In this document: positions 47,101 to 58,537 of the stretch, piece by piece
How the letters are laid out: each line of letters starts with the position of its first letter
Numbering within the stretch: position 1 is the first letter of the stretch
Assembly: GCF_910592395.1 (NCBI RefSeq)
Contig: NC_088313.1
Location: forward strand, 808,501-872,500
Direction: 5' to 3'
From: Lineus longissimus
Taxonomy: Eukaryota > Nemertea > Pilidiophora > Heteronemertea > Lineidae
Length of the DNA stretch: 64,000 nt
Position numbers and translations under genes: made by a program
Notes under the pieces: generated by a model
Databases searched by the model: none
The model's input: only the letters and a program-made list of their open reading frames with translations
Told to the model about the DNA's origin: nothing

Positions 47101-49369
47101 TGTTGGCGGCGCAGCCTCTGACCGATGGTCTCCTTGTAACTTAAAATGGATCGAAATCGTCTGCTGTGTTCTTGGTTGACCGTACGAGGCAAGCCGTCAA
47201 ACACATTGCCAAAAACCGTCGTCCTCTTGCCGTACCTTATTGTTTTGGTTGTCTTCAAAGTGCACACCCCACCAAAGGTCTTCATCAACGAGAGGAAGAG
47301 AGGCAACATTTGAAACAGGTTGTCCAATTGTCTCCCAGTGCTCATAGCTCGCTCCCCTTTCCATTTGCCACATGTGCCATACCCTGTGAGAAGGAAGACG
47401 AAACCACACAACCTAAGAAAATACCACAAAGAACAACCAAACCTTCGCGATAATTACGATTAGTTTGCTACATTCGGAAATCATAAATGTGTCACTATCT
47501 CAGTATTTGCTGCCCGCATCATTCATTTATTATTCTTTTCACCTTGGCATACAACCGCTCGCTTTACATCAAACATGACCCATGATAGATTTCTGTTGCG
47601 AGCTAAGACATTTGCTTGCAATACCTGTGGTCCTTTCCAAGCATAAATATCTCATTCCCACCATGGATGTTTCGACCCACACTGATGCCATTGATCTCTG
47701 AAAGAAGCCGTGGTGTCTTCTCCTTCAGCTTATACCACCATGACCACGTGCATAGTCCCCAAAAATTGTTGACCATGTCACAGGTCGTCTGGTAGCAGTG
47801 GTGAATCATACCGTCCTTCCCCAGGGCAAAGACATCGATGCCTCCGTTGAAGGTGTTTGAGCTCATGGCCTCGGCGACTGGACGAGTGGTCGTAACCAAG
47901 GCAGGTTGTCCATAGCCTGTAAGATAGTGATAAATGACTATTTAGAGTAAACCAATAGTACGACTGTGAAGGTGTCTTGGCCTGTTGCATTGGTTGGTGG
48001 ACAGTTGGTTGTGACAAGACCAGTTTTCCAGTCCACTGAAAGACGTATGTAAAAGCTTACGAGGATTGCGTTTGTCCGTGTATACCTCAGTTGACGATAT
48101 CTGACCTCCTCTTGGTCAGGAGTCAATCTGTCAGGTTTAAAGGCCAACTGTAACGGGATATTTATCAATGGTCACCCAGAGTTCAGGCAAATCACATGTC
48201 ATAGGACGTAGGGACATTAAACACTTTTTTCACAGGTTAGAATTGGCAATGTTGTTATCATTCTACGATTAGGAGAAACGTCAGTGAGCTCGGGTTTATC
48301 TTCATATCTCTATTTGGGGTATCATGTGTAAATAATGGGTTATCATGTGTAAATTGACGAATAACTATTACTGGATTCTGGTGGTGACTGAGGTTGAGTT
48401 GCGGACATGTCTCGCATCATTCGCCATACCTTTAATCAATCCATGTCCCAAACCTCAGGCCAATATGACACTCAAGACGCAGTTGCTTGCCTCGTCCACC
48501 CCCCAACATAGGACCATAGGACGTCTACATTAGGATGACGTGAATCGACTAGAAGTTGTTCGAATTTTCGGAGGTGTAGTCTTGATCGCTGTTACTTGGG
48601 GATGATGCTGCGTGGCGGAGCATTGGGAGATACGTGGGGAGTTTTACCAACAACATGGGAAGGATAGTCACTTACTCATACTTCTCCACGAAGACCAGCT
48701 CTTATCCTTCCATTGCCAAATCCGATGGATTTTACCGTCTGCGAAAATACCATAAGCTTCGAGGTAGTGGGTGTAGACATTGTCAACGACACTAACATCT
48801 GAGATGAGGTCCCCTCCAAGAGATTTCCAAGGAGTAAATACCTTGCCATTAAACACTGTAAAAAATAGTCCAGACGGCTTATTGTACGATCTGCTGAAGA
48901 CGTAGATGTCGTTATCCCTTTGCGTCCGGATGGAAGTGATGGAGTCTCTTCCAATTATACCTTTGAAAGCTTTTGCATCAAATGGTAATTTCTTGTTCCC
49001 ATCAATTTTGTGAGTCAATTGCTTCGAAAAGCTGACACAGCCTGTCTTCCCGGGTTCCTGCGTCAAGGTGTAGACTTGTCCGTCGTTTCCTTGGGCGAAG
49101 ACATGCGTAAGGTTGTGCTCGTCATGGACTGTTGCGGGGTTGGAGACGAGCGGAGTCGGCGAATTGAGATTTGACCAGGAACTCCAAGATTCCTCGTGAG
49201 CTGCGCTGCCCAACCACGCAGCGCAGCGCAGGTGCCCGTTCGCAGTTGAAAAAGCGAGACGCGCATGCTTGTGACCCTGTTTGTCCCTGATAATGCTAAG
49301 TCTAGTATCCAAATTCGCTTTGGCCGACCTGAGTAGAAATAGACAGACGAAAAGTGTCCCCACTAGCAT
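44178..49369 (-). CDS. Secreted multidomain protein: WxxW beta-propeller region, SKICH-like domain, helical C-terminus
   Basis: Not a family I can name. Minus-strand exons: 49369-48676, 47916-47625, 47383-47236, 46883-46717, 46209-46076, 45654-45488, 45147-44957, 44364-44178; phases agree, 659 aa. A signal peptide (about 18 residues, VGTLFVCLFLL) is followed by about 375 residues of repeats resembling PLL/fucose-lectin or sialidase-like propellers: SWSSW, then a Ser/Pro stretch, then VFAQGNDGQVYTL; again SWSSW, VFALGKDGMIHHCYQ, LCTWSWW, MLGKDHRVWHMWQ. Exons 4-5 encode an Ig-like/SKICH-type fold (TSWDVP, KDWIGIFRAG, EYLDYRYV, GKYEVRYLVGSH). The last about 175 residues are helical with four Cys (DCVDD, ITCG, VECT, DLC), predicted extracellular. 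A carbohydrate-binding or secreted defence/adhesion role is possible but inferred only. Confidence 0.82.
44470..44780. repeat. 16-bp minisatellite (about 19 copies) in the propeller gene's last intron
   Basis: Unit ACACTCCCGTGGACAA with a CCC[G/C]TGG dimorphism that clusters into blocks and occasional GGAAAA variants. It lies within the intron between 44957 and 44364. The unit is 16 bp (3n+1), so overlapping frames on both strands stay open; these are artefacts. Confidence 0.95.
46936..47060. repeat. Dispersed repeat pair, copy 1
   Basis: GGAATCCTGAATTGTGACAG, AAGCGAAAAGATGGA, CGCATCCTGAGAGCAGGATT and TTTTACTCCTACGTCT match, in the same order with small gaps, the segment at about 49551-49690. 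It lies in intron 3 of the propeller gene. Confidence 0.65.
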
Positions 49370-49550
49370 TATGCTGCCGCGCTTTATCTATGACAGAGTC
49401 TCGTGTCTATGATCGCGTGACGGGGCACGAGCGCTTCGCTTTATTAGCCCAGGTTCAGTCGGGAACGGCCCATCTGGTTCAATATATCACTATCTTTTCC
49501 GGTAAAAACAAAATTGATTAGGATCGGAGATACCGGGGAATACGTAGTTC

Positions 49551-49690
49551 GGCATCCTAATTTGTGACAGAAGCGAAAGATAGAGCAGTAAATCAACTGA
49601 TGTTAATACGATCATAGTGTGGTTATATCGTCGGCGGCGCATCCTGAGATCAGGCTTTTTTACTCCTACGTCTTCAAACAGTTTGAAATA
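49551..49690. repeat. Dispersed repeat pair, copy 2
   Basis: Second copy of the segment at 46936-47060, upstream of the propeller gene's start codon, sharing CATCCTAATTTGTGACAGAA, GCGCATCCTGAGATCAGGCT and TTTTTTACTCCTACGTCTTC. Origin unknown. Confidence 0.65.
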
Positions 49691-50430
49691 TCGTTTCTTC
49701 CTCCAAAGCAAAGAAAGGAAGTCGTTTCTTCCTATAAATGAAAGAAAGCTTAACCATTTCACCAAACGATGTTCAATAGTTGAAACGTCCCTGTTATGTA
49801 CTAGTTAATAATCCTAGTCCCTGCTCTTCAAGTTCGTGGCTGGCGCAACTACTTGTGCAACTTGAACCGAGTCAGCTTCACGGAGCCATCATGCCTTGTC
49901 ACAACAATGGGGCGACTCCAAATATCGACGACAAGCACGAAAGACAATGTCACAATCTCCGCCTGATAGAGCCACAATTAAACGACTTCCAAAAAGTTAG
50001 TGCGAAGATTTGATATTGATAAGTATATGTTTTATTGATATAAACTTAGTTCAAATAATGACATGCAACTATTTACAGTATTTACATCATCATGCATAGG
50101 TGGAGCGTCATAACCTCGTCCATTAAGACACCTCTCGATCCATCACAGAATCCCCCGGATATCAAACTGAGAGAGAGAGGATATTAACAGATCAGCATGT
50201 AGTACTATTTGAACTGTCTTGTGCAGTCAGTACATTCTCGTCATTTCTGTTTGCGTTAGTTAGGAGGGTTAAAGAAAGTTGTTAGGTAAAAAAAAGTAAA
50301 GATTTTGTCTAACCCGTGCCTGCTCTTCGTGCATCGGACAATGCATTTGATATACACTGTTTACAGCGCGAACTTTGTCCCAGAGGCACCGCATGGCATA
50401 AAGCGTTAACGTGTTTTTCATTATGGCCGG
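49691..50430. other. Spacer between propeller gene and GPCR 1
   Basis: No exon recognised. It may include 3' UTR of GPCR 1; a minus-strand AATAAA (plus TTTATT) lies at 50031-50036. Confidence 0.45.
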
Positions 50431-50435
50431 GTCTA

Positions 50436-50665
50436 TTTGGCAAGCCGCTCGCCGAACAGGCATCTTCTTTTGTCCTGTTTGGAGAGCCGCTTGCCAAACA
50501 GCACTAAAAAACCACCCTGTTCGGCCAGCCGGGCTTGCCAAACAGGTCGTAAAAAATCTACCCTGTTTGGCGAGCTGGAGACTGTACTTTAATATTAATG
50601 AGTTCGGCTCTCCATTCAGGACAAGAAAAGGTCGCTGTTTGGTAAGCCGGGCTTGCCAAGTAGTC
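50436..50665. repeat. GGCAAGCC-type internally repetitive element
   Basis: The core TTTGGCAAGCCG and its inverse CTTGCCAAACAG recur about six times with variants, including the near-palindrome TTGGTAAGCCGGGCTTGCCA. It lies just downstream of GPCR 1 and is followed by a dispersed repeat (50697-50790). Confidence 0.65.
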
Positions 50666-50696
50666 ACTTCCTTTTCATTATCGATCTTGCGAAAGG

Positions 50697-50790
50697 TTTT
50701 AAGGTCAACTACGACACCGGTTGCCCAGGGTTGTGTAACATTACTATTTGTGATCACACTATTACAGTTTAGTGACAAGAGGTCAGCAAA
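50697..50790. mobile_element. Dispersed repeat (GGTCAACTAYGACACCGG), copy 1
   Basis: GGTCAACTACGACACCGG, then GTAACATTACTATTTGTGAT, CACA and TTACAGTTTAGTGACAAGA, nearly identical to 58668-58750 and, inverted, to about 60960-61018. A truncated relative is at 63248-63286. It ends about 40 nt from the GPCR 1 stop codon. Confidence 0.75.
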
Positions 50791-50832
50791 TCTATCTGAA
50801 AAACAGTTGGTTGAAACAGAAGACCTTTATTC

Positions 50833-52708
50833 CTACAATCGTGTCTCCACTGCCGTGGGTGGTTCAGTGGTGGTAAAACAACTGTCCTTCCGTTCTCCAC
50901 TTGCGCCCAACGTGACAGTGCCGTCCATATCCGTGAGGGGAATTGGAGGAGGAGAGTTTGAACTGCTTGTCGACTCCCCCTGCTTCGTTCCGGGCATTTG
51001 AAACCGGCGAAAAACATGCCTGATACCGCGACGGATTTCTTGATTAAATAAACCATAGATTATTGGATTAATGCAAGCATTAGCAAAAGCAATACAGACA
51101 GCTAGAAGGAACGCCCATGAACTCGTTCTCATTGCTTCGGTAATGCCATCTTTCAGGACCAGGAGGAACAGAAGAGCCATTGGCAACCACATGATGGCAA
51201 ATGCAACCACGGTTGAAACCAGCATTTTCACAACACGGAATTCTCGTTGGTTTCTTGCGCCTGATAATTCGTTTGCCTGTTTTGCCTTGCTGTCGGGGTG
51301 GCGCGGTCTTTTCTCTTCAGACAGTCTGCGTTTCATTTTCTCCCTCTGTTTCCATAGCGTTTTGAATAAGCTGACATAATTATATGTTATTATAACGAAT
51401 GGAGTGATGAAAAAAACAACCACTAAAATTGTCACATAAACGGCTGAAACACGCACCAATGGACCTTTCGGCCACATTAAAGTGCAAATTTTAACCTTGT
51501 CGGCACCAAAGTCAAACTCTTCAACGCTAAAGTAGATGTAGATCGGGATAGCGAAACCAAAGGATGAAACCCAACAAACAGTTATGGCGATTTTTGCGGT
51601 AAGCTCGTTTAAGTGTTTATACAGTGTTTTCACAATGCAGCTATGTCTGTCCATGCTAATAAGAGCCATACTCCAGATCAACACCACACCACAGACCACT
51701 TGGTTATATTGTAAAATTCCACAGGAAGCACCGAGTTTCCACGCCCCCTGGTAGCGAACAATGGCAATCACTGGATTCGGCAACGTAAACAAGATGTCTG
51801 CCACACACATGTTGGCTATGAACAGATTGGTGTTCGTCTTGTATTTCTTTTTCTTGTTTTGGTTTGAGAGCACCACATATGCAATCAAGAGATTTCCGAC
51901 TGTCGACACGAGAGCCAGTAGTAACAGGAAGAAGATTTCTACGTAGACGATCCCACGAGAACTTCGGTTTAATTCGGAATAGTACGTAAAGTACGAACGG
52001 TTCCGGTCTTCTCCGATGCGGACTAACCACGAACGGTTGAACTCGGCTGTGTATTCTAACATTAATGGCGCGCCTGAAAAAAAACAATGAAATAATGAAT
52101 TTCGACATTGGGGAAGAGGGTTATTACTACCATCAATAAACAAAATCCTTCTTTGTTAACATTTATATAGGACACTGACAAATCAGTCGGTCAGTAGGTA
52201 TGGTAGGAAGTTATCACTTCGCTTTTATATGATGGGATATGTGATATAATGTCAATAGCAATTTATACATTGAGAATAACGTTGTTACGCAGGCAGAAAA
52301 TTCGATGACACATCGAAATCCTAAAAGGTAACTACCAAGTCGTCGTCATAGAAATTGCTATTAGAAATTTCCTACGCCAACCCTGAAACACAATTTTAAG
52401 AGAGATCTCTCCTAAAAATCGTTGACATGGATCATTTGTGGTGAAAGACGAACCTGTCACTAAACCTGTACACCTGGTTTTGCGGGGTGTCAAGCCCAAT
52501 TATTCACATCTTTAGAGTTCCTGTTTTGGTCTCATAAAAACGTTCATGGTCATCCTAACTCTCAACAGAACATCAAATCTACATGTATTACACACAGAGG
52601 AACACTTCGATATTGCGTTATCGTCGGACACGTACCTTTGCCTATGACTGCATCCGCCACAACTCCCGATGTCTCCAGCATCTTCCCGCGGTATCCAACG
52701 GTATCCAT
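50833..52708 (-). CDS. Rhodopsin-family GPCR, FFAR4/GPR120-like (paralogue 1)
   Basis: Seven-transmembrane receptor at the cell surface. Exons 52708-52636 and 52073-50833 join in phase 1/2 and give 437 aa. The small first exon (M-DTVGYRGKMLETSG...) is supported by the same arrangement in the neighbouring paralogue. Extracellular N-terminus of about 64 residues with three NRS sequons (N37, N49, N60); TM1 VGNLLIAYVV; TM2 LFIANMCVADILF; TM3 Cys in ASCGILQY; MDRHSCIV in place of D/ERY; ECL2 KICTLMWP; TM6 FAIMWLPMALLFLLVL; TM7 NACINPIIYGLF (NPxxY). ICTLxWP in ECL2, CIV after the DRH and IMWxP in TM6 are the features shared with vertebrate FFAR4, a long-chain fatty-acid receptor. Ligand is inferred and unproven. 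AATAAA begins two nt after the stop (50831-50826). Confidence 0.88.
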
Positions 52709-53456
52709 ATCTGTATAGTCCCCTTTCCAGACTCAGTAGATATGATAAATTGTCAACAAATTTTCTCTTTATATTTTTTTTCATGCTGATGTCGTCATCG
52801 CCGGGCTGACCAGCACAAGACAATAAGTGCTGACATGACGTCAATTTCAACTTTACGAACAATGCTGTACATTTTACACGTGGCCTGTATGTCATGAAAT
52901 GCTGACGATAATTTATTTTAGTACTGACCGTCTTAACACGATGGCACAATGTCAATTACGAGTGATCGGAAATATGAACCAGCCGATATTTCCGAAACGA
53001 CTGGTGATGTTGACACATGTCTCATTGGCGCTGTCGATCGTTTTTTTGTTTGGGTTGTTCCCCAATACACCATCGCCAAGTGCTAGCACTGATCTGTCTT
53101 CAAGATGGGTTGTTCCCCCGAATGCACTATACGCCCAAAGCTTCAAGACAGGCTATTCCGCTAGCACTCCATGTATGTCACCCAGAGCTGGCCGTCTCCA
53201 GATAGGCTGTTTCCCCAGTGCGCCTACCATCGACATCGAAGAAAGACTATAAGATGCTGGTAGCCGATATCGGCCCAATGTCGTTTTGCTCATCGGCGCG
53301 ATATCTGCCAAATTGTGCCAAGAGTTGGATGGGCCTGAAGACTATTGAGCTGCTCCGGAATTTGGTTTATGATCATGATCATCATTGGGACTTCGTTCCT
53401 TTCTTGGCTAATTCTGAACGCAAACTACGGGGCTTCTCATGATGCTGTCACCCATC
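52709..53456. other. Spacer between the two GPCRs
   Basis: No exon recognised. At 53030-53230 a degenerate tandem motif (TTCAAGAtgGGtTgTTCCcC-like) recurs at about 53098, 53140 and 53196. It may contain the GPCR 1 promoter. Confidence 0.45.
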
Positions 53457-53627
53457 CCGGTGTAGAAGTTTAAAATGTCCTAGGATAAAATGTCCGGGAA
53501 CAAAGGATTCTATTATGCGCTTTAATCTCTGAGCTATTGACGGTCAGGGTCTCTATAGAACCATATTGCAGAATACAATAGGGCCGGACACTTTTTCCAG
53601 GGGGGACACTTTTTACTTTTACACCGG
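53457..53627. mobile_element. MITE, family B (TIR CCGGTGTA), copy 1
   Basis: 171 bp, ends CCGGTGTA and TACACCGG. The interior GTCCTAGGATA, AACAAAGGATTCTATTATG, GGTCTCTATAGAACCATATT and AATACAATAGGGCCG is shared almost exactly with 59161-59333 and 61373-61534. No ORF. Confidence 0.85.
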
Positions 53628-54098
53628 CCCACGGAATTGAAAAGGCACGCAACATAAAATATCGAAAAATAACAGCAAGATTGTAATCTATGATAATTTA
53701 TCTCGTTTATTACAAATAGACGTACTTCATCACAACTGCATGCGTCAAATTCGTCTCTATAACAGAAATAAACCCGAATCAAACAATTATTTTCAAATTA
53801 ACAAAAAAATAACGGAATACCAGTTTGATGAATACGAATTAATTGGGACGCCCAGTAGAAAACTATTTACAGAATACCACGCTGCATAAACAATATTGGC
53901 TCTTTGCCTGATACGCCTGGACGACCTAGGTGCGGGAAAACAAACCATCTTTACAACATTATGCCTCTCTTAAAGATGGTTTCTTCTCCTGACCCGAGGT
54001 GGTACATGCGTATCTGGCAAAGAAGCTGTCCACAAATGAATCTCAGCACTCGCTTTATGCTTGATGCGTTTCGTGAAACGTTCGTGTGGAATGGACCT

Positions 54099-55710
54099 CT
54101 ATTCCTGTAGTTCGGTCTCTGTAGTCTTGATTGTCTCAGGGATGCTAATGCAACTGTCCTTCCATTGCTCACTTGAGTTGGACGGAGTGATAGTTGCGTC
54201 AATATCCGCTAGGGCGCTAACGGACTGAATGTTTGACCTGCTTGCCGACTCCTTTCGTTTCGTTCCGGGGAATCGGAATCGGCGAAACAATTTTCGGATC
54301 TCAAGACGGAATTTTTCATTGAATAAACCATATATTATTGGATTGACACAAGCATTAGCGAAGGCAATGCAGGTAGCGAGAAGGAACGCCCATGAACTTG
54401 TTTTCATTGATTCGGTGATACCGTCTTTAAGAATAAGAAGAAACACAATACACATTGGCAACCACATCAAGGTAAATATCCCCACAGTCGAAACCAACAT
54501 TTTCACTACACGGAAATCTCGCCGGTTTCTTGCCTCCATGATAGTTTGTCTTTTCGCCTTGCCGTCGGGTTGGTGCGATTTTTTCGGTATATAGCTGGAC
54601 AGTTGGCGTATCATTGTGTTCCGCGTCTTCCATAGTGTTTTAAATATGCTAATATAGTTAAATAATATGATAACGAATGGAATGAAGAACGCAAAAACAA
54701 CCAAAATTGTCACAAAGACGGTTGAAATACGCACTAATGCTCCTGTTGGCCACATTAAAGTGCAAATCTTAACTGTGGTAGTCCCAAAGTCAAATTCTTC
54801 AACGTTGAAATAAATGATCACCGGGACTGCTAAACCTAGTGTGAGAATCCAACAAACAGCTATGGCAATCTTTGCGGCAAGCTCCGTCAAGCGTTTGTAC
54901 AGTGTTTTCACAATGCAGCGATGTCTGTCCATGCTTATGAGAGTCATGCTCCAAAGCAGCACCACGGCACAGACGACTTGGTTATAGAGTAAGAATCCGC
55001 ACGACGTCTCTCCGAGCTCCCACGACTCCTGATACCGAACAACCCCGATCACAGGATTCGTCAACGTGAACAAGATGTCTGCCACGCACATGTTGGCTAT
55101 AAATAGATTTGTGTTAGTCCGCAGTTTTTTGTTTGAAAGCACCACATACATTATCAAACCGTTTCCGACTGTCGACACTATAGTCAGAAGTACAAGGAAG
55201 AAGATTTCTACGTGGACGATCCCAGGAGAACTTCGGTTGAATTCGGAATAGTACGTAAAGTACGAACGGTTCCGGTCTTCTCCGATGCGGACTAACCACG
55301 AACGGTTGAACTCGGCGGTGTATTCTATCACTATCGGGGCAGCTGTAAGAAGACAATCATGAAGGGTCACAAAATAGTATAAAACGTATTTAAAATATGC
55401 TTCTATATCATACATTCACTCTCTACTTAGCTGACACAAAAACGATTTGGACTTGTTATTACCCTAATTTGCCACACGAAGCTTAAACTAATATTTTCTT
55501 TTCCGACTTGTTGGATCTTATCATTCGGTGTTTTTTTTCGTAATTTGTCGATACCCCATCATACGGTGTTTCTTCGTTATATCATTTAGATATCACGTAC
55601 TAAGGTGGTGTTTTCGTCGTTTGAAACCTACCGTTGTCTATGATTTCATCCGCCACGACTACTATGGTTGAGTCTATCATCTCCCCAGGATTATATCCTA
55701 CCGTGGCCAT
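54099..55710 (-). CDS. Rhodopsin-family GPCR, FFAR4/GPR120-like (paralogue 2)
   Basis: Tandem paralogue of the gene at 50833-52708. Exons 55710-55632 and 55342-54099, 440 aa, with the intron at the same position and phase. N-terminal exon M-ATVGYNPGEMIDST...; sequons N39, N51, N62; TM2 LFIANMCVADILF; TM3 Cys in TSCGFLLY; MDRHRCIV; ECL2 KICTLMWP; TM6 FTLMWLPMCIVFLLIL; TM7 NACVNPIIYGLF. The extracellular segment from EYTAEFNRSW to the first helix is almost identical to paralogue 1, including at DNA level, while the helices and intracellular loops are more diverged. An acceptor-like CTGTTTCAG at about 55734 suggests a further 5' UTR exon upstream. Fatty-acid ligand is inferred from family resemblance only. 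Confidence 0.88.
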
Positions 55711-55742
55711 CTCTGTATGTGCTAGTGTCACCCTTCCTGAAA

Positions 55743-57155
55743 CAGTAATACAGGTTTCACATCAGACCCCAATGTTTATATAGAAGTGAACGCCCACAAA
55801 TCATCAAATCAGGCTGCAAAGTTTAAGAGATCAGCACGAGATTTTGACCTTATGATGCCACACTCGTCTGTCGATTTCTATTTTAGGATCGAACAGCACT
55901 AAAGTTTCTACTTATAGAACGTGACCCTGTCACGTTCTCTCTAATTCCAAGCAATTCAATGTATTTTCATCTCATGGTTGATACTGTACTATCGCCAGTA
56001 GTCAGAAATGTTACAATAAGTGACATATTTTTCTTATTTATAGAAAGTGACGTCATAAAAATGAAATGTTATTACTTACACCAGTTGGGTGTATTTTTCT
56101 CGTGACCAGCCCGATTGGCCTGCCTCATACTATGCTACAGCGAGTTGTAAAGAAATGATACTTCCTCAAACATGTCAAGTCAAATAGGCCAACTTATTCC
56201 AAGAAGATCTAAAGCAATCGGATTGCTCTTGGATCGTATTATATTTGGTATCCATAAATGTCTAAAATATTTAGCATATTCTAATACGTCATAGGATAGC
56301 CTAGCTTAGCACAATGACCTTGGATGACAAAACAAAACATCCTCAGCGTAGCTGTCTTGCACGAAAAGGGATTTTGCGGCCACTTTGATCATAATAGTAT
56401 AGATTTGTCCAAATTTAATCTTTTGATGACCCAGTCACAACCATGTATGGATAAGTTTATGGATAAGTCTTCACATGCTTGTTGTAACAATTGATAAGAA
56501 TGCCTTAAAATACTTCGAAAATGATCTCAAATCAAAAAGAAGCTTATTAGCTGCGAACGACGTTTCCTAGCAGCAATCTAAATATGAATAGTCTTGCGTC
56601 AACGATGATCATGTGATCGAGGACTGGAACTAACATAGGAAAATACCAGTCTACGGCACCAGTTCATGAGTCATGATGTGACGAACTGGATACATGTACA
56701 ATGTGAAGGCCATTTCCCTGAGATTCAAATAATCCCTCCAAAAGTGTTTTGGTTGATGTCTATTCATGTTCCACTTCCTGTGCTTCTTTATGTGAATATG
56801 CCTTCTGGGTTTCCTTTCCTCTAAGCAAGGGTATGAGCTATCTTGTCTTGTCTCGCCAGGTAATCAAGTATCATCTCCATTGATAAATGGCCGAACTGGC
56901 TCAAGCTCGAGCGCGGGAATCAGCAATGATTATCGACCAGGTCAAATTTATCTTGGAAGTAAAACGCTTTTTGTACTTCCTATAAACTGTGGGAATCAAC
57001 ATGTGTTGACTATGATTGACTATTTTTACATGCATTTATGCACAAAATGCACTACGACTTCGATATGGTGTATTTACCTTCCATGATTGAATGTTCATTT
57101 TAACCCGTATTACCATTATCCGATCTTGTCCATTTAGTTATGCTTTGTTGATTTT
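55743..57155. other. Upstream region of GPCR 2, no gene seen
   Basis: AT-rich sequence that may hold the GPCR 2 promoter and a 5' UTR exon. No coding exon recognised on either strand. Confidence 0.5.
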
Positions 57156-57157
57156 AG

Positions 57158-57327
57158 GAATTAATACCGAGCTGGCGGTCATTGGTTGTATAATCAAGAC
57201 CGCTCGGGTAGACCGAAAATGCAGTCCAAAACCCGAGGCGCTTCGCCGAGGGTTTTGGACGTAATTTGAGGTCTACCCGAGCGGTCTTGATTATACAACC
57301 AATGACCGACAGCGAGGTATTAATTTC
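57158..57327. repeat. 170-bp hairpin element with nested inner hairpin
   Basis: Outer arms of about 58 bp (AATTAATACCGAGCTGGCGG and GTCATTGGTTGTATAATCAA on the left, inverse on the right) with few mismatches. An inner inverted pair GTCCAAAACCC / GGGTTTTGGAC flanks GAGGCGCTTCGCCGA. A decayed partial copy (GGCGGTCATTGGTTACGATA) lies at about 57697-57760. MITE-type, no ORF. Confidence 0.85.
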
Positions 57328-57769
57328 TATTCTAAAAGGTTTCAAAATTAAACAAATTAAATACGATTTGAAAGGTATATATGTTCCGTTTTCGTCAAAG
57401 AATGATCCAGCCTGGTGTCCGGAACTCCGCCATATTGTTGCTTGTGAAGATGACGTCACGCAGCAAGGGAATTCCCAGTCTGCTAGCTCGATTTCTACCA
57501 TTTCCTCGTCTTTGACCTCTTCTGAATCCTGACTGACGACCTCGAAAGAGTCCTCGGGTATCCTCCCTACTTCACAAATCCCAATATATCGGGGAATACT
57601 TCAAAATCTCGTGTTCTTGACATTGTTGTGTGGGGCTGAGTCGTTGCTTCTTGGTGAAAATAATTCGTCTGCTAAAATTCAGAATTTTATACCTACCCAG
57701 GCGGTCATTGGTTACGATACCAAGACCGCTCCGATCAAAACGAGGCGTAATGTATTTTGTATTAGAAAC

Positions 57770-58537
57770 AATGATATACTGTGACTAAGGCCTTTTAGAA
57801 TTCATAATTACTGCTCTATTGAATGTTTTGGTGAATCTACATGTATTATCGTTCGTTTTGAGTTCAGTATACTATCTCGCATTAAGCCTGGGACTATGAT
57901 TATGGAATATTTGCTAAAGTCATGAAGTAAAGCTGTATCTTTGGCCGAGTTCGGCTGGAACTCAGTCGAGGGGAGTGAGAGTAGCACGTGACATTAATAC
58001 GTCATGTCAAAAGTGCGCATGTCGTGTAAGAGTCGCACCCGAACGCATTCGAGCCCGGACTAATCACGTGAATGATTTCAGACTATCCTAAGTCTGACAT
58101 CATTGCACGTAGCCTCATCGAGTCACCGAAACTCCACCCTAGAGGAACTCCCTTATCACACATTGATGACCCAGTCTAGTGTACACAGGCCTTAAGTCAT
58201 TTCTGATGATGGATGATTTGACCTTCGCTATCCAGGACAATGTTGACAACTTAACATATTTCGGCCTGAAGTGTTATCACCTCTAATGGCCTATTGGCCT
58301 GCTAAGGAAAATATTCACCTAGAATAATGTTGATATGTTTCCTTTCTCGAAGATTGATATAGGATATCGCAGTGAAACAATAGGTCAGATAACTATGGGG
58401 AACAGGTGGTCGTACCATAAATGGGCACACAGAGCACAGCGGGGTGGTGTTCAAACCGAAAACCAAAACCAAGGTGCCTCGCCCATATTTCAGTGAGGCA
58501 TTCTTATGAGGTGTTTTTTCATATCATTCTGACCAAA
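57770..58537. other. Spacer, no gene seen
   Basis: No exon, RNA gene or clear repeat was recognised in this stretch. Confidence 0.5.

Noticed and set aside
47034-47453. Frames of 95-131 codons on both strands over exon 3 of the propeller gene
   Set aside because: Alternative-frame shadows; the frame 47383-47236 fits splice sites and the WxxW repeat pattern.
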